Assembly: GCA_900757385.1 (NCBI GenBank)
Contig: CAAENO010000034.1
Coordinates: 1-6,319 of the forward strand
DNA: 6,319 nucleotides
DNA from: an uncultured Collinsella sp.
GTDB taxonomy: Bacteria > Actinomycetota > Coriobacteriia > Coriobacteriales > Coriobacteriaceae
Reading direction: 5' to 3'
Shown: positions 1 through 5,042 of the stretch, piece after piece
How positions within the stretch are numbered: the stretch's first letter is position 1
Layout of the letters: each line of letters starts with the position of its first letter
Program-made: the position numbers and the translations under genes
Notes under the pieces: model-generated
What the model saw: the letters and a program-made list of their open reading frames with translations, nothing else
The model's database searches: none
What the model was told of the DNA's origin: nothing

Positions 1-97
1 AAAGCTCTGAAAACATTCCGCAGGACGGAGGAAGCCCCCGCCGCACGTAGTGCGCAGCGGGGGCTTCCGACATGTCCGAGGACGTTTTCAGAGCTTT
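1..97 (-). repeat. Large nested hairpin downstream of pta (structured element copy A)
   Basis: A perfect 14-bp outer inverted repeat (1-14 with 84-97, AAAGCTCTGAAAAC) encloses a 12-bp GC-rich inner stem (30-41 with 57-68) capped by a small 5-bp stem (42-46 with 50-54). Between outer and inner stems, read on the minus strand, lie GTCCT (83-79) and TGCGGAAT (22-15). The same two blocks occur at the same places in the elements at 3599-3708 and 3803-3927. The element starts 30 bases after the pta stop codon. It may end the pta transcript or sit between pta and a downstream gene. Its left edge is the window edge, so any following T-tract cannot be seen. The hairpin is certain. Membership in the family with copies B and C is likely but more distant. 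Confidence 0.7.
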
Positions 98-127
98 ACC
101 CTGTAGGGTCCCGAGAGGATACGTCCG

Positions 128-1108
128 CTACTCAGCCATCTGAGCCTGGACGGCGGTGATGGCCACGACACCCACGATGTCGTCGGCAGAGCAGCCGCGC
201 GACAGGTCGTTGACCGGCTTGGCGATGCCCTGCAGAATGGGGCCGTAAGCGTCGGCGCCGGCGAAGCGCTGGACCAGCTTGTAGCCGATGTTGCCGGCCT
301 CGAGGTCGGGGAATACGAGCACATTGGCCTTGCCGGCGACAGAGGAGCCGGGAGCCTTGAGCTGGGCGACGGTGGGGACGATGGCGGCGTCGAGCTGCAG
401 GTCGCCATCGATGGCGAGCTCGGGAGCCTTCTCCTTGCAGAACTTCACGGCCTCCTGGACCTTCTTGGCGACCTCGCCGCCGGCGGAGCCCATGGTGGAG
501 TAGGAGAGCATGGCCACGTGCGGCTCGACGCTGCCCATAAAGGTGGACCAGGAGTGAGCGGAGGCGATGGCGATCTCGGAGAGCTCGTCGGAGGACGGGT
601 TGATGTTGAGGCCGCAGTCGGCGAAGATCAGCGTACCGTCAGTGCCGAACTGCGGGGTGTCGGTGCACATCACGAAGAAGGCCGAGACCAGCTTGGTGCC
701 CGGGGCGGTCTTGAGGATCTGCAGCGCGGGGCGCAGGGTGTCGGCGGTGGAGTGGCAGGCGCCGGAGACCAGGCCGTCGGCGTCGCCCATCTTGACCATC
801 ATGGTGCCAAAGTAGGTGGCGTCCATCACCTGGGCGCGAGCCTGCTCGATGGTGACACCCTTCTTGGCACGGAGCTCGGCAAACTTCTGCGCGTACTCCT
901 CGTGCTTCTCGGCATTGCGCGGATCGATGACGGTGGCGCCGGGAACGTTGATCTCGTCGGGGTTGCCCAGGATGACGATCTTTGCCAGGCCCTCCTCGAT
1001 GATCTTGGTGGCCGCGACGATGGTGCGCGGATCCTCGCCCTCGGGCAGGACGATCGTCTTAAGGTCGGCCTTGGCGGCAGACTTCATACGGTTAAGGAAA
1101 TCGCTCAT
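128..1108 (-). CDS. pta: Phosphate acetyltransferase
   Basis: This encodes a 326-residue cytoplasmic enzyme that converts acetyl-CoA and phosphate to acetyl phosphate and CoA, the first step of the acetate/ATP-forming Pta-AckA pathway. The length fits the short single-domain Pta class, without the N-terminal regulatory domain of enterobacterial Pta. Recognisable family segments are IVLPEGEDPRT (about 19-29), ADGLVSGACHSTADTLRPAL (110-129), GLNINPSSDE (166-175), MGSAGGEVAKKV (206-217) and NDLSRGCSADDIVGVVAITA (300-319). Ser303, Arg304 and Asp310 in the last block correspond to the catalytic Ser309, Arg310 and Asp316 of the Methanosarcina enzyme. The ATG start is supported by AAGGAG at 1113-1118, four bases upstream. 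The gene diverges from glf. Acetate kinase would be expected downstream, beyond position 1, but is not in view. No frameshift or missing key residue was seen. Confidence 0.97.
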   Translation of the reverse strand: MSDFLNRMKSAAKADLKTIVLPEGEDPRTIVAATKIIEEGLAKIVILGNPDEINVPGATVIDPRNAEKHEEYAQKFAELRAKKGVTIEQARAQVMDATYFGTMMVKMGDADGLVSGACHSTADTLRPALQILKTAPGTKLVSAFFVMCTDTPQFGTDGTLIFADCGLNINPSSDELSEIAIASAHSWSTFMGSVEPHVAMLSYSTMGSAGGEVAKKVQEAVKFCKEKAPELAIDGDLQLDAAIVPTVAQLKAPGSSVAGKANVLVFPDLEAGNIGYKLVQRFAGADAYGPILQGIAKPVNDLSRGCSADDIVGVVAITAVQAQMAE

Positions 1109-1160
1109 GTTACTCCTTACAAGCGTTTCACTAAGCTCCAGGCGCCCGGCTGTTCACGAA

Positions 1161-1183
1161 TAAACCCGCTGCTAGCGGGTTTA
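1161..1183 (-). terminator. Terminator-like hairpin in the pta leader
   Basis: TAAACCCGCT (1161-1170) pairs perfectly with AGCGGGTTTA (1174-1183) around a three-base loop. On the minus strand the stem is followed by TTCGTG after its own TTTA, so the U-run is short. If pta is transcribed from the TATAAT box at 1241-1236, this hairpin lies in its 5' UTR about 50 bases before the start codon. There it could act as an attenuator, an RNA-stabilising stem or a partial terminator. On the plus strand it would lie upstream of the glf promoter. The structure is seen directly and its role is inferred. Confidence 0.5.
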
Positions 1184-1235
1184 CCTTTCAAATTTGTACG
1201 CCGCAGTGCTTGAGCTTTCCTTGTGTGGCAAGCTC

Positions 1236-1261
1236 ATTATAGGACGCATTAGCGCTATAAT
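1236..1261. promoter_or_regulatory. Divergent -10 boxes for pta and glf
   Basis: A TATAAT hexamer lies on each strand: minus strand 1241-1236 facing pta and plus strand 1256-1261 facing glf. They sit in an imperfect palindrome, ATTATAG / CTATAAT, whose centre also contains CGC-ATTA-GCG. No good -35 hexamer is seen at 16-18 bases for either. The predicted -35 region of each promoter overlaps the -10 box of the other, so polymerase could hardly occupy both at once. The palindrome could also be an operator. The promoter call rests on the perfect -10 hexamers and the intergenic position only. Confidence 0.5.
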
Positions 1262-1277
1262 CGCTCTGATAAATATG

Positions 1278-1325
1278 TCTCGAAGGATGTTCGAGAAAAG
1301 CCCAGCTAACGAGCCCGTGGCTTTT
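1278..1325 (+). promoter_or_regulatory. Two adjacent hairpins in the glf leader
   Basis: The first stem pairs TCTCGAA (1278-1284) with TTCGAGA (1290-1296) around a GGATG loop. The second pairs AAAAGCC (1296-1302) with GGCTTTT (1319-1325) and contains a small GCT/AGC stem. The second ends in TTTT only three bases before the Shine-Dalgarno AAGGAG (1329-1334). If transcription starts near 1268, these stems fill most of the roughly 70-base leader. They could attenuate transcription or limit ribosome access to glf. The pairings are directly visible but short, so a regulatory role is tentative. Confidence 0.35.
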
Positions 1326-1339
1326 GACAAGGAGTATCG

Positions 1340-2542
1340 ATGCAGATTACCTCAGGCCTGCCTGAAGGCTTTAACGCCGGCGCGTACGACATGATTGTCG
1401 TCGGTGCTGGATATGCCGGTGCCGTTTGCGCCCGCCGTCTTGCCGAGACCATCGGCTATCGTGTTGCCGTTTTGGAGCGCCGTAGCCACATTGCGGGCAA
1501 TGCCTATGACTGCGCTGACGAGGCCGGAATCCTGATCCACGAGTACGGTCCGCATATCTATCACACCTTTAACGAGCGCGTGCACAATTTCCTGTCGCGC
1601 TTTACCAAGTGGACGGATTATCAGCACAAGGTGCTCGCCAACATCAACGGCACTCTTATGCCTGTGCCCTTCAACCATGCGAGTCTCAAGCTCGCCTTTG
1701 GTGACGAGCGCGGCGAGGAGCTGTATCAGAAGCTCGTGGAGACCTTTGGCAAGGATGTCAAAGTGCCCATTATGGAGCTGCGTAAGAAGAACGACCCCGA
1801 CTTGGCCGAGGTAGCTGATTACGTATACGAGAACGTCTTTTTGCATTACACCATGAAGCAGTGGGGCCAGACGCCCGATCAGATCGACCCCTCGATCACC
1901 GGCCGCGTTCCTGTCTTTGTGGGTGATGATGACCGCTACTTCCCGCAAGCTCCCTTCCAGGGCATGCCGCAGGAGGGCTACACGGCGCTCTTTGAGCACA
2001 TGCTCGACCACGATCTGATTGATGTGTTCTGCGACGTGGACGCCCGCGATCTCTTTGAAATCGACGAGACCACCGTCAAGATCGACGGTAAGGTCTATGG
2101 CGGCGAGATCGTCTATACCGGTCCGCTCGATGAGCTGTTCAACCTCGACCTGGGCGCTCTGCCGTACCGTACGCTCGATATGAAGTTCGAGACGCTCGAT
2201 ATGGACCAGTTCCAGCCCGTGGGCACCGTCAACTACACCACGAGCGAGGACTACACGCGTATCACCGAATTCAAGAACATGACTGGCCAGGTCCTGCCCG
2301 GCAAGACCACCATCATGAAGGAGTATTCCAAGGCCTATACGCCCGGCTCGGGCGAGACGCCCTATTACGCCATTCTGGAGCCCGAGAACCGCGAGCTCTA
2401 CGAGCGCTATCTCGAGCGCGTCCAGAACTTGACGAACTTCCACCCGGTGGGTCGCTTGGCCGAGTATCGTTACTACGATATGGATGCCGTGACCAACTCC
2501 GCCCTCGATCTTTCGGATGAGATTATCGCCTGCCATGCATAA
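1340..2542 (+). CDS. glf: UDP-galactopyranose mutase
   Basis: This encodes a 400-residue flavoenzyme that interconverts UDP-galactopyranose and UDP-galactofuranose, giving the donor for galactofuranose-containing surface glycans. An N-terminal FAD-binding Rossmann motif, MIVVGAGYAGAVCARRL (18-34), is followed by HIAGNAYD (50-57) and EYGPHIYHTFNERVHNF (68-84). Further family blocks are PVPFN (108-112), GRVPVFVGDDDRYFPQAPFQ (188-207) with GMPQEGY next, YTGPLDELF (259-267), LPYRTL (274-279) and the C-terminal GRLAEYRYYDMD (371-382). The length is normal for bacterial Glf. The ATG at 1340 is supported by AAGGAG at 1329-1334, five bases upstream. It gives 17 extra residues before the Rossmann strand; Met18 (1391) is the alternative but has no comparable ribosome binding site. 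The stop overlaps the start of the next glycosyltransferase gene, suggesting an operon with coupled translation. Confidence 0.97.
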   Translation: MQITSGLPEGFNAGAYDMIVVGAGYAGAVCARRLAETIGYRVAVLERRSHIAGNAYDCADEAGILIHEYGPHIYHTFNERVHNFLSRFTKWTDYQHKVLANINGTLMPVPFNHASLKLAFGDERGEELYQKLVETFGKDVKVPIMELRKKNDPDLAEVADYVYENVFLHYTMKQWGQTPDQIDPSITGRVPVFVGDDDRYFPQAPFQGMPQEGYTALFEHMLDHDLIDVFCDVDARDLFEIDETTVKIDGKVYGGEIVYTGPLDELFNLDLGALPYRTLDMKFETLDMDQFQPVGTVNYTTSEDYTRITEFKNMTGQVLPGKTTIMKEYSKAYTPGSGETPYYAILEPENRELYERYLERVQNLTNFHPVGRLAEYRYYDMDAVTNSALDLSDEIIACHA

Positions 2543-3566
2543 AGTCATAACATTCGGTATTCCCTCGTATAACGCCGCCAAGGACATGGACCATTGCATC
2601 ACCTCCATTCTGGAGGGGAGCAATTATGCCACCGACATCGAGATTATCATCGTCGATGATGGTTCCAAGGACGAGACGGCCGCTAAGGCCGACGAGTGGG
2701 AGGCGCGTTACCCCGGCATTATCCGCGCGGTGCATCAGGAGAACGGCGGCCACGGTATCGCCGTCCTTTCGGGCTTGCGCGAGGCGCAGGGCACCTACTA
2801 CAAGGTTGTCGACTCGGACGACTGGCTTGACGGCGCTGCCCTTTCGACCATGCTTTCGATCCTGCGTGGCTTTGAGGAGCGCGACCAGCGCGTTGACCTG
2901 TTTATCTCGAACTACGTGTACGAGAAAGTTTACGAGGGGACGCATACCGCTATCGGTTACAAATTTGCCCTGCCGCGCAAAAAGATCTTTTCCTGGGATC
3001 AGATCGGTCATTTCCGCTTGGACCAGAACCTACTCATGCACAGCCTGTGCTATCGCACGGATGTGCTGCGCGAGTCCAACCTTCCCATGCCGCCGCACAC
3101 GTTCTATGTGGACAACATCTACGCCTACGTGCCGCTGCCGCGTTGCAAGACCATGTACTACGCCGACATTGACCTCTACCGCTACTTTATCGGTCGCGAA
3201 GGTCAGAGCGTCAACGAGGCAACGATGGTCAAGCGTCTGGACCAGCAGTTCCGTGTTACGCGTATCATGATGGAGTCGTACCACCTGTACAGCGATGTCG
3301 AGTCGTCGCGCCTGCGTTCGTACATGATGGGCTACTTCACCATGATGATGGCGATCTGCTCGGTGCTCACCAAGCTTTCCGAGGAAGATTGCGCCGACGA
3401 GCGCCTAAAGACGCTGTGGAATGATTTGAAGGCCTACGACGAGCGCATGTATCGTCGTGCCCGCTACGGCGTGGTCGGCTTCTTCACCAACCTGCGCGGA
3501 CGGGCCGGAGACAAAACCACACTCGGCCTATACCGTCTTGCCTCAAAGATCTTCAAATTCAACTAG
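2535..3566 (+). CDS. Family 2 glycosyltransferase
   Basis: This is a predicted cytoplasmic or membrane-associated GT-A fold transferase of 343 residues. From the start at 2535 it shows ITFGIPSYNA (5-14), the nucleotide-binding IIIVDDGSKDET (37-48), ENGGHGIAVLSGL (69-81) and the metal-binding DXD-type VVDSDDWLD (91-99). The last 200 residues are typical of longer GT2 members and are not assigned. No transmembrane segment is evident. The gene overlaps glf by 8 bases (ATGCATAA), so it is probably co-translated with it. The pairing with glf makes a role in a galactofuranose-containing polymer reasonable, but the sugar and acceptor cannot be read from the sequence. An in-frame ATG at 2517 would add six residues. 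I prefer 2535 because MHKVITFGIPSYN begins directly with the first beta strand; neither start has a strong Shine-Dalgarno. The C-terminal tail ASKIFKFN recurs in a remnant at 3713-3772. Confidence 0.9.
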   Translation: MHKVITFGIPSYNAAKDMDHCITSILEGSNYATDIEIIIVDDGSKDETAAKADEWEARYPGIIRAVHQENGGHGIAVLSGLREAQGTYYKVVDSDDWLDGAALSTMLSILRGFEERDQRVDLFISNYVYEKVYEGTHTAIGYKFALPRKKIFSWDQIGHFRLDQNLLMHSLCYRTDVLRESNLPMPPHTFYVDNIYAYVPLPRCKTMYYADIDLYRYFIGREGQSVNEATMVKRLDQQFRVTRIMMESYHLYSDVESSRLRSYMMGYFTMMMAICSVLTKLSEEDCADERLKTLWNDLKAYDERMYRRARYGVVGFFTNLRGRAGDKTTLGLYRLASKIFKFN

Positions 3567-3754
3567 CTGCTGAGTAATCGCTGCTGATAGGTTGACTGGG
3601 CCCCTTGGCCTTTAGTTTGCTACTGCGAACAGTCCTGCTCGCACGGAAAGCACATTTAGTGCTTTCCGGCTCGTGCGGAACTTGTATCAAACTAAAGGCC
3701 AAGGGGCCTCTGCTATAAGTATCGATTCTGGGATTGTTTGAATTTGAAGATCTT
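3546..3754. repeat. 17-bp inverted repeat flanking structured element B
   Basis: AAGATCTTCAAATTCAA occurs at 3546-3562 on the plus strand, inside the last codons of the glycosyltransferase gene, and again on the minus strand at 3754-3738. The two arms lie 36 and 29 bases from the edges of the hairpin at 3599-3708, almost symmetrically. The matching reading frames and third-position differences just outside the arms suggest a shared coding origin, not a DNA-level signal. Confidence 0.7.
3599..3708 (+). repeat. Nested structured intergenic element, copy B
   Basis: A perfect 21-bp outer stem (3599-3619 with 3688-3708) encloses a conserved core (3631-3682). The core can fold as AGT/ACT and CC/GG pairs (3631-3635 with 3677-3682, one bulged A), a TGCTC bulge (3636-3640), GCAC/GTGC (3641-3644 with 3673-3676), a GGCTC bulge (3668-3672), then a perfect 9-bp stem (3645-3653 with 3659-3667) with loop ATTTA. 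It begins 32 bases after the glycosyltransferase stop. The outer stem could help end transcription, but TCTGCTATAAG follows it, not a T-tract. The core is nearly identical to that of copy C on the opposite strand. This may be a 3'-UTR RNA motif or a REP-like element. Confidence 0.8.
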
Positions 3755-3772
3755 GGACGCGCGGTACACAGG
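3713..3772 (-). pseudogene. Remnant tail of a second glycosyltransferase gene
   Basis: On the minus strand, codons from about 3769 read VYRASKIFKFK and run on through QSQNRYL to a TAG at 3715-3713. The intact plus-strand glycosyltransferase ends LYRLASKIFKFN. The DNA is identical over 17 bases, and just upstream CGT/CGC, GCC/GCG and TCA/TCC differ only at third codon positions, with one Leu codon missing. That pattern is expected of related coding sequences. No similarity is evident upstream of the Tyr, and only about 30 bases remain before the outer stem of copy C, so the body of the gene is gone. The open frame can be extended to 3925, but that part crosses the copy C hairpin and resembles nothing known to me. 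Confidence 0.4.
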
Positions 3773-3802
3773 GGCCTGGGCTGAAAGGGATCTGGTTGAG
3801 TA

Positions 3803-3927
3803 GGTTGCCCGGTGGGGCTTGGCTATGTTTGTCGCGAGTTCCGCACGAGCCGAAGAGCACTTAATGTGCTCTTCGTGCGAGCCAGGACTGTAGAGCAGCA
3901 AACATAACCAAGCCCCACCGGGCAACC
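3803..3927 (-). repeat. Nested structured intergenic element, copy C
   Basis: A 29-bp outer stem (3803-3831 with 3899-3927) has a single mismatch, 3823 against 3907. In a minus-strand transcript that position is a G-U wobble. The core (3889-3837 on the minus strand) matches the copy B core with five substitutions and one inserted G; its central 9-bp stem is 3874-3866 with 3860-3852 and its loop is ATTAA. Two stem pairs differ from copy B by paired, compensatory changes. It begins 12 bases after the stop of the P1-family hydrolase gene and reads in the same direction as that gene. On the minus strand the stem is followed by TACTCAACC, not a U-run, so it is not a standard intrinsic terminator. 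Confidence 0.8.
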
Positions 3928-3939
3928 GGTCAGGTTAGG

Positions 3940-4941
3940 CTACTTCGCGGCGCCGGGGATGCCGTGGGAGGTTTTGGCGGTTTTGGCTCCGTTTACGATG
4001 GCAGTTTCCAGGGCCCTTACGGCGAGCATGCCCAGCAGGTCTAGGGGAACGGCGGCGCTTGCCTGAGCGCCCAGTTTGCCGCTGGCGAGGGTGTAGATGG
4101 TGTCGCCGTCGTTGGTGGTGTGCGTGGGACGGATGGCGTGTGCGTAGGCGTCTGCGGCCATCTGGGAGACCTTGGTGGCTTGTGCCTTAGTGAGTTCCAC
4201 GTTGGTGACGATGCAGCTGATGGTGGTGTTGGTGCGGTCGAGCGGCATTTGCATGGAGCCGGCGGCGGCAAAGGCTGCGAGCTCCATGTCGACGATCTGG
4301 TCGCTATCTGCTGCGGCGCGCATACCAGCGACCCATTCGCCGGTGAAGGGGTCGACGACATTGCCGCAGGCGTTGACCGAGACCACGGCACCCACCTTAA
4401 CAGGGCCGAGTGCCACGGCGGCAGCGCCTAGGCCGGCCTTCATGCAGGTGGCGGGGCCCATGAGCTTGCCCACGGTGGCACCGGTGCCGGCACCTACATT
4501 GCCCTGCTCGAGCGTGGTGGGGGTGTTGTCGAGCGCCTCGCGCACGGCGGAGATGCCAGCCTCAATGTCGGGGCGTACGGCGGGGTCGCCAAAGGCGAGG
4601 TCGAAGATGCAGCTGGAGCACACGATAGGCACCTGCGTGGGGCCGACGGGAAGGCCGATGCCGCGGCTCTCAAGCTCGCGAGCGACGCCGCTTGCGGCCT
4701 CCAGGCCAAAGGCCGATCCGCCCGAAAGGCAGACGGCGTGGACCTTGTCGACGGTGTTCTCGGGACGCAGCAGGTCGGTTTCGCGCGATGCCGGGGCACC
4801 GCCGCGAACGTCAACGCCGCCGGTGGCGCCCTCGGGTGCCACGATTACGGTGCAACCGGTGCCGGCCTCCTCGTCCGTGTAGTTGCCAAGGCAAAAGCCA
4901 TCGACATCGCAAACGTCAATGGCCTCAAGCAGTGTATCCAT
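3940..4941 (-). CDS. P1/DmpA-family (S58) N-terminal-nucleophile hydrolase
   Basis: This encodes 333 residues matching the P1 family that includes the aminopeptidase DmpA, beta-peptidyl aminopeptidases and the nylon-oligomer hydrolase NylC. These enzymes cleave themselves into two chains, and the new N-terminal Ser or Thr becomes the nucleophile. Visible blocks are VRGGAPASRETDLLRPEN (45-62), VCLSGGSAFGLEAASGVARE (70-89), GNVGAGTGATVGKLMG (147-162), NACGNVVDPFTGEW (190-203) and RTNTTISCIVTNVEL (236-250). By analogy with NylC, autocleavage would fall between Asn238 and Thr239. TNDGDTIYTLASG (276-288) is also typical. There is no signal peptide, so the enzyme is probably cytoplasmic. The substrate cannot be inferred. 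The ATG start has AGGAG at 4948-4952, six bases upstream. The gene lies 101 bases after maf on the same strand and is followed by element copy C. Confidence 0.9.
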   Translation of the reverse strand: MDTLLEAIDVCDVDGFCLGNYTDEEAGTGCTVIVAPEGATGGVDVRGGAPASRETDLLRPENTVDKVHAVCLSGGSAFGLEAASGVARELESRGIGLPVGPTQVPIVCSSCIFDLAFGDPAVRPDIEAGISAVREALDNTPTTLEQGNVGAGTGATVGKLMGPATCMKAGLGAAAVALGPVKVGAVVSVNACGNVVDPFTGEWVAGMRAAADSDQIVDMELAAFAAAGSMQMPLDRTNTTISCIVTNVELTKAQATKVSQMAADAYAHAIRPTHTTNDGDTIYTLASGKLGAQASAAVPLDLLGMLAVRALETAIVNGAKTAKTSHGIPGAAK

Positions 4942-4964
4942 GTTTTACTCCTATCGGTTTTCCG

Positions 4965-4981
4965 CCGGGCCTTATGCCCGG
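4965..4981 (-). other. Small hairpin upstream of the P1 hydrolase start
   Basis: CCGGGC (4965-4970) and GCCCGG (4976-4981) form a 6-bp GC stem with a five-base loop, ending 12 bases before the AGGAG of the P1-family gene on the minus strand. It could influence translation initiation or be incidental. No T-tract follows. Confidence 0.35.
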
Positions 4982-5011
4982 TCGGGATCCGTACGGTACG
5001 CCGAAATTGTA

Positions 5012-5034
5012 GGCGCTGGGGGATACCCAGCGCC
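5012..5034 (-). terminator. Hairpin after maf, possible weak terminator
   Basis: GGCGCTGGG (5012-5020) pairs perfectly with CCCAGCGCC (5026-5034) over a five-base loop. It begins eight bases after the maf stop on the minus strand and is followed there by TACAATTTCGG. The stem is strong but the U-run is poor, so it may only partly separate the DJ-1/maf unit from the P1 hydrolase gene. It differs in size and sequence from the three large nested elements. Confidence 0.5.
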
Positions 5035-5042
5035 AGATGCAA

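Noticed and set aside
98..109. Small palindrome ACCCT-GT-AGGGT after the pta stop
   Set aside because: Too short, with a two-base centre, to support an operator or hairpin.
518..1213. A 231-codon plus-strand frame opposite pta
   Set aside because: Its low-complexity Gly/Val/Leu/Asp-rich translation is the expected shadow of pta, with no family motif.
1352..2623. A 423-codon open frame on the minus strand opposite glf
   Set aside because: It mirrors glf codon structure in GC-rich DNA, has no recognisable domain, and glf is an unmistakable enzyme on the other strand.
3566..3587. Direct repeat GCTGCTGA at 3566-3573 and 3580-3587
   Set aside because: Only two 8-base copies, plausible by chance.
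3713..3925. A complete 70-codon minus-strand gene in the intergenic region
   Set aside because: Most of it translates the copy C hairpin. Only the last part resembles a protein, so it is treated as a gene remnant.
3599..3927. Standard Rho-independent terminators
   Set aside because: The stems are unusually long with conserved internal bulges, and neither is followed by a T-tract, so the ordinary label does not explain them.
3599..3927. A MITE or insertion sequence bounded by the outer inverted repeats
   Set aside because: The outer arms of the two copies differ in sequence and no flanking target-site duplication was seen, so they are not shared terminal repeats.
3599..3927. Classical REP elements of the RAYT type
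   Set aside because: The GGAC/GTCC foot is suggestive, but its side relative to the hairpin does not match the usual 5' tetranucleotide, and no RAYT gene is in the window.
4172..4882. A 236-codon plus-strand frame opposite the P1 hydrolase gene
   Set aside because: It is an Ala/Ser/Pro-rich shadow without motifs, while the minus-strand frame carries a full conserved protein.
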